31,168 nt of DNA from Bacteroidales bacterium UBA6229. Lineage in GTDB: Bacteria; Bacteroidota; Bacteroidia; Bacteroidales; F082. A model generated the notes under the pieces. It saw nothing but the letters and a program-made list of their open reading frames with translations. It did not search any database and had not been told where the DNA came from. The DNA lies in assembly GCA_002440975.1 (NCBI GenBank), contig DJWN01000094.1, positions 1-31,168 on the forward strand, written 5' to 3'. Numbering within the stretch: position 1 is the stretch's first letter; the number at the start of each line of letters is the position of its first letter. A program made the translations under genes and the position numbers. Shown piece by piece: positions 23,972 through 31,168 of the stretch.

Positions 23972-25333
23972 TTAAAAAAGATAATTCAAGCCAATATACA
24001 ACCCGCTTTCGCCATCCTGTGGTTCTAAAGCACGACCATAATCAGCCGAGAGGATAAAATTTTCGTTCATGGCCAGCTTAAGCCCAAGACCCGCACTCCA
24101 ATGAGCCTTTTCGCTGCCCGGCTTATAATAATCTGATTTATTGAATGTAAGAAACTCATCAGGAAGCTGATCAAAAGCTTTGGCAACCGCAATTTTTCTG
24201 GTCACCTGTCCCACATCTACGAAGGCATTTGTAACCAGATAGAAGTTTTGATTGAAGAGTTTTTTCTCCACGATTTTCCAGCGCAGCTCCAGATTGGCAT
24301 AAGCTATTGCATCGCCCACCACCCTGTTGCGCATCACACCGCGCAAAGAGCGTTGCCCGCCAAGGCCTTCGGAATAAGCACCAAGCAGACGTGTGGTCAT
24401 CATCAGGGGCTGTGCATAAAAAGGGACATGTCCGCTGAGGTGGCTTTGCCAGCTGAAACGACCTGCAAAAACAAACTTTCGGGGAATAAGACTAACATAT
24501 TGCCGGTGCGTAAAACTTATTCTGCTAAATCCTTCACTGAGGTTAGACATAGCCTCCGGAACAGCATAAAACAATAGGCTTGTCCAGATACCTTTGGAAG
24601 GACTGGCTTCAAAATCGCGTGTATCGTAAACCAATCCTGCTTTGATTGCTGCAAAGGTGCCACCACTCAGCTCGTCCTGAGGAATGATATCCCAGGCCTG
24701 GTAAAGCTCGAACAGTCCGGGCTCATCTTCCACGGAAGGCAATTGGTCGGCTTCGTCCTTGCCTTTATTAAGCCGGTCGATATCTACCGAGCCTACCACA
24801 ATACTATAAAATTCTAGTCCGGCAGCCCATTGCAAACCTTGCATACCCATAGCTCCACTCAGGTCAGCGTGCAGTCTTACCATATTTCGCTTGTGCTTAT
24901 AAAACATTCGGCTGCGGTAGTCGGGATGTGCGTCATCAACCCAATTGGATTGATAGACAGCATCGTAGCCATTAAACCCAAAAAAATCAATGGCTTGTTC
25001 GGGCATATAACTGGCATCAAAACTCAAACGCATATTACGCAAAAGCTGATCGCTGTCGTAGGCAAACCTAAAAAGGCCACTGCCTTTGGTATAGCGCGAT
25101 ATCTCGAGATAAAAGGAATGATCATAGCTGGGATACCGATAGCCATCGCCATAATGGAAAAAGTTGACCAGCCCGCCATACTGAAACCCTAAATCAGAAT
25201 TGAACGAAACGGCCGGCAAAACGCCAAAATTCCAGCCTTTCTTTGTTAAAGTTTGTGTTGTATCCGAAGGCTGCGATTTAATGAAACCGTGACAAAGTAA
25301 TAAAAAAACAAGGAAAATAAGGATACGATGCAT
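23972..25333 (-). CDS. Omp85-type outer-membrane barrel (surface antigen family), no POTRA
   Basis: This 453-aa protein has a signal peptide (MHRILIFLVFLLLCHGFIKSQ) and then only barrel sequence; there is no room for POTRA domains. Motifs are GLVYDTRDFEASPSKGIW (233-250), like the YDTRD...P..G strand of Omp85 proteins, and LGGQRSLRG (324-332), which corresponds to the loop-6 (V/L)RG(F/Y) motif. It ends in an outer-membrane terminal strand (LYIGLNYLF). Such POTRA-less members are common in Bacteroidota and poorly understood; patatin-type fusions exist but no such domain is present here. It lies 35 nt downstream of ribF in the asd-ribF group. Confidence 0.85.
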   Translation of the reverse strand: MHRILIFLVFLLLCHGFIKSQPSDTTQTLTKKGWNFGVLPAVSFNSDLGFQYGGLVNFFHYGDGYRYPSYDHSFYLEISRYTKGSGLFRFAYDSDQLLRNMRLSFDASYMPEQAIDFFGFNGYDAVYQSNWVDDAHPDYRSRMFYKHKRNMVRLHADLSGAMGMQGLQWAAGLEFYSIVVGSVDIDRLNKGKDEADQLPSVEDEPGLFELYQAWDIIPQDELSGGTFAAIKAGLVYDTRDFEASPSKGIWTSLLFYAVPEAMSNLSEGFSRISFTHRQYVSLIPRKFVFAGRFSWQSHLSGHVPFYAQPLMMTTRLLGAYSEGLGGQRSLRGVMRNRVVGDAIAYANLELRWKIVEKKLFNQNFYLVTNAFVDVGQVTRKIAVAKAFDQLPDEFLTFNKSDYYKPGSEKAHWSAGLGLKLAMNENFILSADYGRALEPQDGESGLYIGLNYLF

Positions 25334-25368
25334 ACCTTGTGGATTGGGAGAAAAAGGGGTTTTATTCT

Positions 25369-26319
25369 CTAATCAGTGGGCAGGTAAGAGCCTGCCGCCA
25401 AAATTGTTTTCACCTTTTCGCGGTCTTTTTCAAGCTGTGCTTTAAGCTCGTCCAGTCCGTTAAATTTTTGTTCATCTCTTATCCGGTCAATAAATAAAAT
25501 GGTGATTTCCTGCTCATAAATTTCCTCATTAAAATCGAAGATGTTTACCTCAATGGTAAGTTCTCCATCGGCAACAGTGGGTCTGTAGCCAATGTTTCCC
25601 ATACCATCATAAATCGAGCCATTATGTTTCACCTTACAGGCATATACACCACGAGCCGTAATGAGCTTGTATTGACTGGGTGTTTCTATATTGGCTGTTG
25701 GGAAACCCATTCTACGGCCAACCTGATTTCCTCTCACCACCCTGCCACAAATTGAATACGGATATCCAAGCAGTTTGTTAGCTTTTGCCACATCGCCAAG
25801 TTCCAGGGCTTTACGGATCTTTGTGGAGCTCACGGCAATATTTTCAACGTCCTGAGCCGGAATACGTTCCACTTTAAAGTCAAATTTCTGACCCAGGTCG
25901 TAAAGCAACTTAAAATCACCAATGCGATTTTTACCAAAATGATGATCATATCCAACCACCAGCTTGTATGGCTTGATGCGATCGACGATGTAATTCTTGA
26001 TAAAGGTTTCGGAACTGGTACGCGAAAAAGATTTTGTAAACTCAATAATAATCAGGTTATCAATGCCGATAGCTTCCAGTCGTTCAATTTTGCGTTTTTG
26101 TGTGCTGATAAATTTCAGATTGCTGCTGTCGATATGCAGCACGATCCGCGGATGGGGATGAAATGTGATTACAACCGTTTCGCCCTCCACTTCGCGTGCA
26201 TCCTCAATCATACGTTTTAAAATTGCCTGATGACCCAGATGCACACCATCAAATGTTCCGGTTGTTACGATGGCATTTTTAACGGGCTTAAAATCCTCAA
26301 TGCAGTGGTATATCTTCAC
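25369..26319 (-). CDS. ribF: Bifunctional riboflavin kinase / FAD synthetase
   Basis: This 316-aa enzyme makes FMN from riboflavin and then FAD. The N-terminal adenylyltransferase domain has GTFDGVHLGHQ (21-31), VGYDHHFGKNR (122-132) and SSTKIRKAL (164-172). The C-terminal kinase domain (about 183-310) has the flavin/ATP loop GRRMGFPTANIE (201-212) and RGVYAC. It starts 3 nt after the asd stop, so the two are translationally close. No FMN riboswitch is seen upstream. Confidence 0.97.
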   Translation of the reverse strand: MKIYHCIEDFKPVKNAIVTTGTFDGVHLGHQAILKRMIEDAREVEGETVVITFHPHPRIVLHIDSSNLKFISTQKRKIERLEAIGIDNLIIIEFTKSFSRTSSETFIKNYIVDRIKPYKLVVGYDHHFGKNRIGDFKLLYDLGQKFDFKVERIPAQDVENIAVSSTKIRKALELGDVAKANKLLGYPYSICGRVVRGNQVGRRMGFPTANIETPSQYKLITARGVYACKVKHNGSIYDGMGNIGYRPTVADGELTIEVNIFDFNEEIYEQEITILFIDRIRDEQKFNGLDELKAQLEKDREKVKTILAAGSYLPTD

Positions 26320-26322
26320 GAT

Positions 26323-27315
26323 TTAGATTAAGTTGTTATCAATTAGATATTTAGCAATTTGAACGGCATTGGTGGCAGCACCTTTACGCAGGTTATCAGC
26401 CACGATCCAAAGGTTCAAACCATTAGGGATACTATGGTCGCGACGCAGCCTGCCAACGAAAACCTCATCATGGCCAGACGCAGACAAAGGCATTGGATAG
26501 CTGTTTTGAGCAGGATTATCCCGCAAAACCACTCCCGGAAAAGTTTGAATCAATGCTCTGATGTCGTCCAGTTCAAAGGGTTTATGTGTCTCAATATTTG
26601 CGGATATAGAATGTCCTCCGATCACCGGAACACGCACCACTGTGGCTGTTACAGCAATCTGGGTATCGTTAAGAATCTTTCGTGTTTCAAACACCAGTTT
26701 ATCTTCTTCGGAGGTATAACCATCAGCTTCAAAAAATCCCCCGTGCGGAATCACATTACGATGGATAGGATGCGGGTAGGCTGGGTTGAGGGATGTTTCT
26801 CCAATCTCTTCATTTTCGAGCTGTTGCACACCTTTTTGTCCGCTCCCGCTCACCGATTGATAAGTTGACAATACCAGTCGTTTCAGCCCATAAACCTTAT
26901 GGATTGGTGCCAGAGCCATCACCAGCTGTATGGTTGAGCAATTGGGATTGGCAATGATTTGCGGCCCTTTTTTCAAGACATCTGCATTGATTTCGGGCAC
27001 AACGAGTGCTTTATCAGCATCCCGTCGCCAGGCCGAGCTGTTGTCGATTACCACCGCCCCCCTCTCCACAAAAAGCGGAGCCAGCTTCCTCGAAACTTCT
27101 GCTCCGGCACTCATCAATACCAGTTCAGGATTCTTATCAAGTGCCTGTTTGGCCGTAATTACCGGATAATCTTTTTGCCTGAAGATAATTTTCTTTCCGA
27201 GCGATTGCTCAGAAGCCACGGGCAAAAACTCCTCAATCTGAAGTGCCTGCCCCGCAATTACTTCCAACATTTTTTGACCGACCAAACCGGTTGCACCAAT
27301 AAGGGCTAATTTCAT
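26323..27315 (-). CDS. asd: Aspartate-semialdehyde dehydrogenase
   Basis: This 330-aa NADP-dependent enzyme reduces aspartyl phosphate to the semialdehyde used for lysine, threonine, methionine and diaminopimelate. The Rossmann loop is GATGLVGQKM (7-16), the active-site Cys126 lies in NPNCSTIQLV and the acid/base His235 in GGHSISANIE. Length matches the short bacterial form. It leads the asd-ribF-Omp85 group with a promoter at 27365-27398. Confidence 0.97.
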   Translation of the reverse strand: MKLALIGATGLVGQKMLEVIAGQALQIEEFLPVASEQSLGKKIIFRQKDYPVITAKQALDKNPELVLMSAGAEVSRKLAPLFVERGAVVIDNSSAWRRDADKALVVPEINADVLKKGPQIIANPNCSTIQLVMALAPIHKVYGLKRLVLSTYQSVSGSGQKGVQQLENEEIGETSLNPAYPHPIHRNVIPHGGFFEADGYTSEEDKLVFETRKILNDTQIAVTATVVRVPVIGGHSISANIETHKPFELDDIRALIQTFPGVVLRDNPAQNSYPMPLSASGHDEVFVGRLRRDHSIPNGLNLWIVADNLRKGAATNAVQIAKYLIDNNLI

Positions 27316-27364
27316 GCGTATGAATAAAATAAAAAATCCTATTTTTACAGGCTAACAGCCGGCA

Positions 27365-27398
27365 CAAAAATATAAAATAATGAATTGCCGTTACTCAA
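27365..27398 (-). promoter_or_regulatory. Promoter of asd-ribF
   Basis: On the minus strand TTG (27398-27396) is followed after 23 nt by TATTTTTG (27372-27365), a full -7 match. The spacing is slightly long. The leader would be about 45 nt. Confidence 0.5.
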
Positions 27399-27439
27399 TT
27401 GTTTAGACCTGCCAAATGGTTATCAAAAAAAGTTAGATT

Positions 27440-30052
27440 ATGATAAGAAATAGATTACTTACGAAGCTTTTTATACTGATTCTGATGCTTGTGTCGGGTT
27501 TTTTAAATCCGCTTTCGGCCCAACTCATCGATGATTTCAGCGATGGCGACTTCACAACCAATCCGGTTTGGACGGGCACTGAGAATCTGTTTATGGTAAA
27601 CGAGGTTTTTCAGCTTCAACTCAATGCCGCCGAAGCTGGTACAGCCTGGCTAAGCACAACCTACGAGGCAGCTGAACCCGTGGAATGGCGTTTTTATATC
27701 CGGCTTGCATTTAGCCCGTCAGCAAATAATTATGCCAGGGTAATGTTGTCGTCCAACCAAAGCAATCCAGGCGAAGGATTCGATGGATATTACCTACAAT
27801 TTGGCGAGGCAGGAGGAGAAGATGCAATAGAACTTTTTAAGCAGGAAAATGGCGAAACGAACAGTATTTTACGAGGAACCCCAGGACAAATCGCTTCCTC
27901 CTTTGCCCTTTGGGTAAAGGTAATAAGAACAGACCAAGGTAACTGGCAGCTTTTAACTGATGCAACAGGTACGGGTATTTATACCCTCGAAGCGAGTGGT
28001 TTTGATGAAAGCATGAATCCGGGTGGTTGGTTTGGTTTTTTTGCACAATATACGGTTAGCAACAGCACCAAATTCTATTTTGATGACGTATATGCCGGTC
28101 CCGAACAAATTGATGATGAAGCCCCTCAGTTGATACAAACTACTACACTGAATCCTTTTACCGTGCAGCTGACATTTGACGAAGGCATTGCTCCGGAAAG
28201 CCTTGACACAGAAAACTTTGTGGCTGATAACAATCTTGGAAATCCGGCGGAAGTCAGCTTTGGTGAAAATTCAAGTATTCTTCAGTTATCTTTTGCAACT
28301 TCTATTGAGAACGGGGTGCTTTACACCCTTACTGTCAATAACATAAGTGATCTGGCAGGTAATATTACACCTGAATTTTCGACAACTTTCAGTTATTATG
28401 AAGCCGCTGCCAATGATGTGGTTATCAACGAAATTATGGCCGATCCAACACCGGTAGTTGGTTTGCCCGAATGGGAATATGTGGAGCTGTATAACCGAAC
28501 CAGCCTGCCCGTTGACCTTAATGGATGGCAATTTTTAACGGGGACTACCGTCAAAGACTTAGGAGCCGTTACGCTTGAACCCAATGGATACCTCATCCTG
28601 TGTCACGAAAATGCCCTTGCAGAGCTGGAGAGCTATGGGCCGGCCTTTGGTTTTAGCAGCTTTCAGCTTACCAATGCAGGCACCAGCCTGAGCCTTTTGA
28701 GCAAACAAGGTATCACCATCTCAATGGTAAACTATACTGATAAATGGTACAACGACCCAAACAAAACTGACGGAGGCTGGTCGCTTGAACAAATTGACCC
28801 TAACAATCCGTGTGGCGGACGCAAAAACTGGTCGGCAAGCACCGCTGCAGCAGGCGGCACTCCGGGCAGCCTCAATGCCATTGATGCTCCTAATGTGTTT
28901 CCTCCAAAAGTTGAGCGTTTTCAGTTGATTACCAGTAATATTCTTCATATTTGGTTCGATCAGCAGATGGATCCTGCGAGCCTTATGCAACTCAGCAATT
29001 ATACCCTTGAAAGCACCCAGGCAAATCCTAACGAAGCTTATCTGAATCCCTCAGATGGCACCTTTGTTGAGCTTGTTTTTGAACGAGCATTTGAAGACGG
29101 TAATCTTTATAAACTGCTGTTATCCGAAAATTTGATGAACTGCATCGGCCTTGGCATGGATGCCGGAAGTTTTATCCAGCTTGGCTTACCAGATATGCTG
29201 GAAGCAGGCGATATTTTGATCAATGAAATACTCTTTAACCCTTTGGGTGATGGCGTTGATTACGTGGAAGTGCTTAATCCGGGCAACAAAATACTAGACC
29301 TGAATCAGCTGTATCTTGGCAATATCAGGCAAACCATTCCAAACCCACCCGATACCAACCTTTATCCGGTAACCACCGACAGTTACTTATTGTTACCGGG
29401 CAAGCTGGCACTGCTATGCACAAATGGCAGGATAGTGGCCGAACAGTATCCTGTATCCGATCCGGAAGTTTTTGTTGAGATGAATTCATTTCCGTCTTAT
29501 CCCAATACCGAAGGCACCGCTGTTCTGATATCGTTAACAGGAAAGCTGATCGATAAAATGTCGTACACCGAAAAGATGCACTTTCCATTGCTGAATATCG
29601 TAAAAGGAGTTTCGCTCGAACGAATTTCAGCAACTGCCTCTTCCGATGATCCGGACAACTGGCATTCAGCAGCTGAGTCGGCTGGCTTTGGCACTCCGGG
29701 TTTAGCCAACTCCATGACGATGAACACTACTCCTTCTGCAGATGAAATCAGTATCAGCCCCGAAATATTTTCACCTGACGGTGATGGCGTGGATGATGCC
29801 ACAAGCATCAATTACCTATTTGATGAGCCGGGTTACACCCTGAATATCCTTATCTTTAACTCTGCCGGCCAGCAGATCAGGCATCTGGTAAAAAGTGAAT
29901 TGGTTGGCTCGGAAGGTCAAACCATCTGGAATGGCCTTGATGAAAACGGCAACAGGGTGACAACAGGAATTTATATTGTCTTTGCCGAAGTTTTTGACCT
30001 CAACGGAAACACCAAATCCTTTAAGGAGGCGGTAGTTGTGGCCAGCAGGTAG
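27440..30052 (+). CDS. Multidomain lamin-tail (LTD) surface protein with FlgD-like C-terminus
   Basis: This 870-aa secreted protein has a signal peptide (1-28, ending NPLSAQ). A LamG/concanavalin-like region follows (about 30-218, LIDDFSDGDF... FYFDDVYAG). Then come an Ig-like domain (227-320), a first lamin-tail domain (326-480: VVINEIMADPTP, EYVELYNRT, NGWQF), a second Ig-like domain (488-585) and a second lamin-tail domain (588-760: ILINEILFNP, DYVEVLNPGN). The last 95 residues are an FSPDGDGVDD-type FlgD/gliding-type domain ending in GIYIVFAEVFDLNG...AVVVASR, which serves as a T9SS or anchoring tail in this phylum. The real role is unknown; adhesion or nucleic-acid/nutrient handling at the surface are guesses. 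It is divergent from asd and has no clear TAnnTTTG promoter (TATTTTTA at 27340 is one base off). Confidence 0.88.
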   Translation: MIRNRLLTKLFILILMLVSGFLNPLSAQLIDDFSDGDFTTNPVWTGTENLFMVNEVFQLQLNAAEAGTAWLSTTYEAAEPVEWRFYIRLAFSPSANNYARVMLSSNQSNPGEGFDGYYLQFGEAGGEDAIELFKQENGETNSILRGTPGQIASSFALWVKVIRTDQGNWQLLTDATGTGIYTLEASGFDESMNPGGWFGFFAQYTVSNSTKFYFDDVYAGPEQIDDEAPQLIQTTTLNPFTVQLTFDEGIAPESLDTENFVADNNLGNPAEVSFGENSSILQLSFATSIENGVLYTLTVNNISDLAGNITPEFSTTFSYYEAAANDVVINEIMADPTPVVGLPEWEYVELYNRTSLPVDLNGWQFLTGTTVKDLGAVTLEPNGYLILCHENALAELESYGPAFGFSSFQLTNAGTSLSLLSKQGITISMVNYTDKWYNDPNKTDGGWSLEQIDPNNPCGGRKNWSASTAAAGGTPGSLNAIDAPNVFPPKVERFQLITSNILHIWFDQQMDPASLMQLSNYTLESTQANPNEAYLNPSDGTFVELVFERAFEDGNLYKLLLSENLMNCIGLGMDAGSFIQLGLPDMLEAGDILINEILFNPLGDGVDYVEVLNPGNKILDLNQLYLGNIRQTIPNPPDTNLYPVTTDSYLLLPGKLALLCTNGRIVAEQYPVSDPEVFVEMNSFPSYPNTEGTAVLISLTGKLIDKMSYTEKMHFPLLNIVKGVSLERISATASSDDPDNWHSAAESAGFGTPGLANSMTMNTTPSADEISISPEIFSPDGDGVDDATSINYLFDEPGYTLNILIFNSAGQQIRHLVKSELVGSEGQTIWNGLDENGNRVTTGIYIVFAEVFDLNGNTKSFKEAVVVASR

Positions 30053-30117
30053 ATACAGGTATTTGCTAAATGTTTAAAAAAGAAATTGCTTGCATAGTGA
30101 TAGAACAGCACATTCGT

Positions 30118-30942
30118 TTAAAAAACCGTTAACAACACCATTACCACAATCCAAAAGACCAGCCATCGGATCAGGATGCGCAGGGCTTTCTTTTTTGAAA
30201 TACAATAAGAGCCTTTTGTTTTTACCAGCAAGGGACTAAAATATGGAATGCCATAACCCACAAGTGGCAGTGCCAATAGCAGATAAAAAAGAAATGAGAC
30301 GATCCAAAAATAAGCAGATACGCTAATCCCCGACAGCAACACAACTAGAAAAGCCGGAAACACAGGCAAAACAAATGCTGCCCTGATAAAACGTTTCTTG
30401 TCATCATACGAATCAATCAAAGTGGAAGAATAAGATACCTGTAAAAAACGATGAATCCATATGGGCCGCATTGCAACGGCCAGTGCCAAAACAATCAGGG
30501 CAATTATTATTTGTAATACCAATGAATTAACGATCCAGGTGTAGGCCATACCAAATTCGGCATAAAGAAAAACGCCGGCAGATAGATTTACAGCAGGCAG
30601 GTTGACCGAAAGAAACGCAAGCCAGCTTAAAAACAGCCTTAATTTCAGGTTTTTAAATCTGTGCTTCATTAATATAAAAAACAAGAAAAATCCAAAAACA
30701 AGAAAAACGAGTGTGCCAAAACCATACACAACGATCAGTTTTTCTAAATTCCACGATCCTTTTGCTATTGATGTAAAGACAATATTCAATGGGGTATAGG
30801 TAAAGGAAATAGAGGATAGCCGAAGCAGGCTGGCTGTTACTAATACATGTAAAACCCGAACTGTAATAGCGGCATTGATCAATAAAAATGAAGACCAGCC
30901 TAATAGATAGGATATTTCGCGATGGGATCCGGACTTTTTCAA
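30118..30942 (-). CDS. Polytopic inner-membrane protein of unknown function, TTG start
   Basis: This 274-aa protein has about seven hydrophobic helices (near 13-40, 68-91, 103-127, 135-157, 188-208, 210-232, 256-274) and basic connecting loops (KHRFKNLKLR, KKKALRILIR). I recognise no family motif. The frame opens with TTG at 30942. An in-frame stop lies four codons upstream, and the next in-frame Met is at residue 92, after two helices, so TTG is the only reasonable start. A -7 box (30950-30957) ends 7 nt before it, which suggests a very short or absent leader. It is flanked by two T9SS-type genes but shows no functional tie to them. Confidence 0.7.
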   Translation of the reverse strand: MKKSGSHREISYLLGWSSFLLINAAITVRVLHVLVTASLLRLSSISFTYTPLNIVFTSIAKGSWNLEKLIVVYGFGTLVFLVFGFFLFFILMKHRFKNLKLRLFLSWLAFLSVNLPAVNLSAGVFLYAEFGMAYTWIVNSLVLQIIIALIVLALAVAMRPIWIHRFLQVSYSSTLIDSYDDKKRFIRAAFVLPVFPAFLVVLLSGISVSAYFWIVSFLFYLLLALPLVGYGIPYFSPLLVKTKGSYCISKKKALRILIRWLVFWIVVMVLLTVF

Positions 30943-30949
30943 TAGATTA

Positions 30950-30957
30950 CAAATTTA
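30950..30957 (-). promoter_or_regulatory. -7 box abutting the membrane-protein start
   Basis: On the minus strand this reads TAAATTTG, a full match to TAnnTTTG. Only 7 nt separate it from the TTG start at 30942. No clear TTG element lies 17-21 nt upstream. Confidence 0.4.
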
Positions 30958-30994
30958 TATGGTTTTGATTAAAATAAACTCCGTTGAAATGTTT

Positions 30995-31036
30995 AAAAAA
31001 ACCCGGATTGACTCGATAGAGGAGTGTCAATCCGGG
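30995..31036 (-). terminator. Strong intrinsic terminator of the right-edge gene
   Basis: An 11-bp perfect stem, CCCGGATTGAC (31002-31012) with GTCAATCCGGG (31026-31036), is followed on the minus strand by seven T (30995-31001). It sits 37 nt after the stop of the gene entering from the right edge. Confidence 0.92.
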
Positions 31037-31053
31037 AAGGGAACCGCTCAAAA

Positions 31054-31072
31054 CTAACCAAGGGACGGTTAG
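31054..31072. repeat. Small hairpin CTAACC / GGTTAG before the terminator
   Basis: Six-base arms close a 7-nt loop between the stop codon at 31074 and the terminator at 30995-31036. It may add to 3'-end stability of the transcript; no specific function can be given. Confidence 0.3.
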
Positions 31073-31073
31073 G

Positions 31074-31168
31074 CTATTTACTAAGTATGAATTGTTTGCT
31101 TATCATATCGCTGTCCAGATCGAAACTTATGTGGTAGATACCGTCCGGCCAATTGCTTAGTGTTATGG
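31074..31168 (-). CDS. C-terminal fragment of a T9SS cargo protein (runs off right edge)
   Basis: The minus-strand frame from the right edge to TAG at 31074-31076 encodes 30 complete residues, including LSNWPDGIYHISFD and the ending KQFILSK. The G(I/T)Y.(I/V)...(K)QF.L.K pattern is the last part of a type A T9SS sorting domain. A strong terminator follows. The body of the protein, and hence its function, lies outside the window. Confidence 0.75.
   Translation of the reverse strand, partial: ITLSNWPDGIYHISFDLDSDMISKQFILSK

Noticed and set aside
1..31168. CRISPR arrays, insertion sequences, rRNA, and toxin-antitoxin or restriction genes
   Set aside because: Reading both strands I found no regularly spaced repeats, transposase motifs, rRNA segments or defence-gene signatures.

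Overview
The window reads as chromosomal DNA of a Bacteroidota bacterium, probably an environmental member of class Bacteroidia. The evidence is: promoters with a TAnnTTTG -7 box (often with TTG/TTTG about 19-21 nt upstream), weak or absent Shine-Dalgarno sequences, several secreted proteins ending in type IX secretion (T9SS) sorting domains, outer-membrane beta-barrels, and the acpP-fabF-rnc / pyk gene order seen in this phylum. I see no insertion sequence, integrase, prophage, CRISPR array or rRNA. Most of the window is housekeeping.

Left end (1-3131): an AT-richer block on the minus strand. A 295-aa T9SS cargo protein of unknown function is followed by a subtilisin-like (S8) protease that runs off the left edge into what looks like a beta-helix region. 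A 578-nt gene-poor gap follows, holding hairpins and an orphan promoter-like site pointing right. Then come tRNA-Phe(GAA) and a clear intrinsic terminator.

Middle (3442-20617): pfkA-comB run into polA tail to tail. polA and acpP diverge, and the gap between them holds a 15-nt palindrome. acpP-fabF-rnc (rnc with a TTG start) is followed by a diverged IPExxxVDY-like gene and pyk. Facing pyk is a minus-strand group: UspA-like, SPOR-domain lipid-free periplasmic protein, UspA-like, then a 2Fe-2S ferredoxin. Next is a plus-strand set of ruvB, queG and a thioredoxin/peroxiredoxin-like gene, a minus-strand porin-like barrel, and a two-component pair (OmpR-type regulator and membrane histidine kinase).

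Right end (20619-31168): the minus strand carries a second S8 protease with a T9SS tail, mannose-1-phosphate guanylyltransferase with a very clear promoter, and asd-ribF-Omp85-like barrel. The plus strand carries an 870-aa lamin-tail-domain surface protein. Last come a polytopic membrane protein with a TTG start next to its -7 box, and the final 31 codons of another T9SS cargo gene with a strong terminator.

No obviously new multi-gene system is visible. The items most worth a second look are the orphan promoter upstream of tRNA-Phe, the coupled Usp-SPOR-Usp operon whose Usp proteins share a degenerate second domain, the protease/beta-helix fusion with its small cargo neighbour, the palindrome upstream of acpP, and the promoter-based revision of the manC start.
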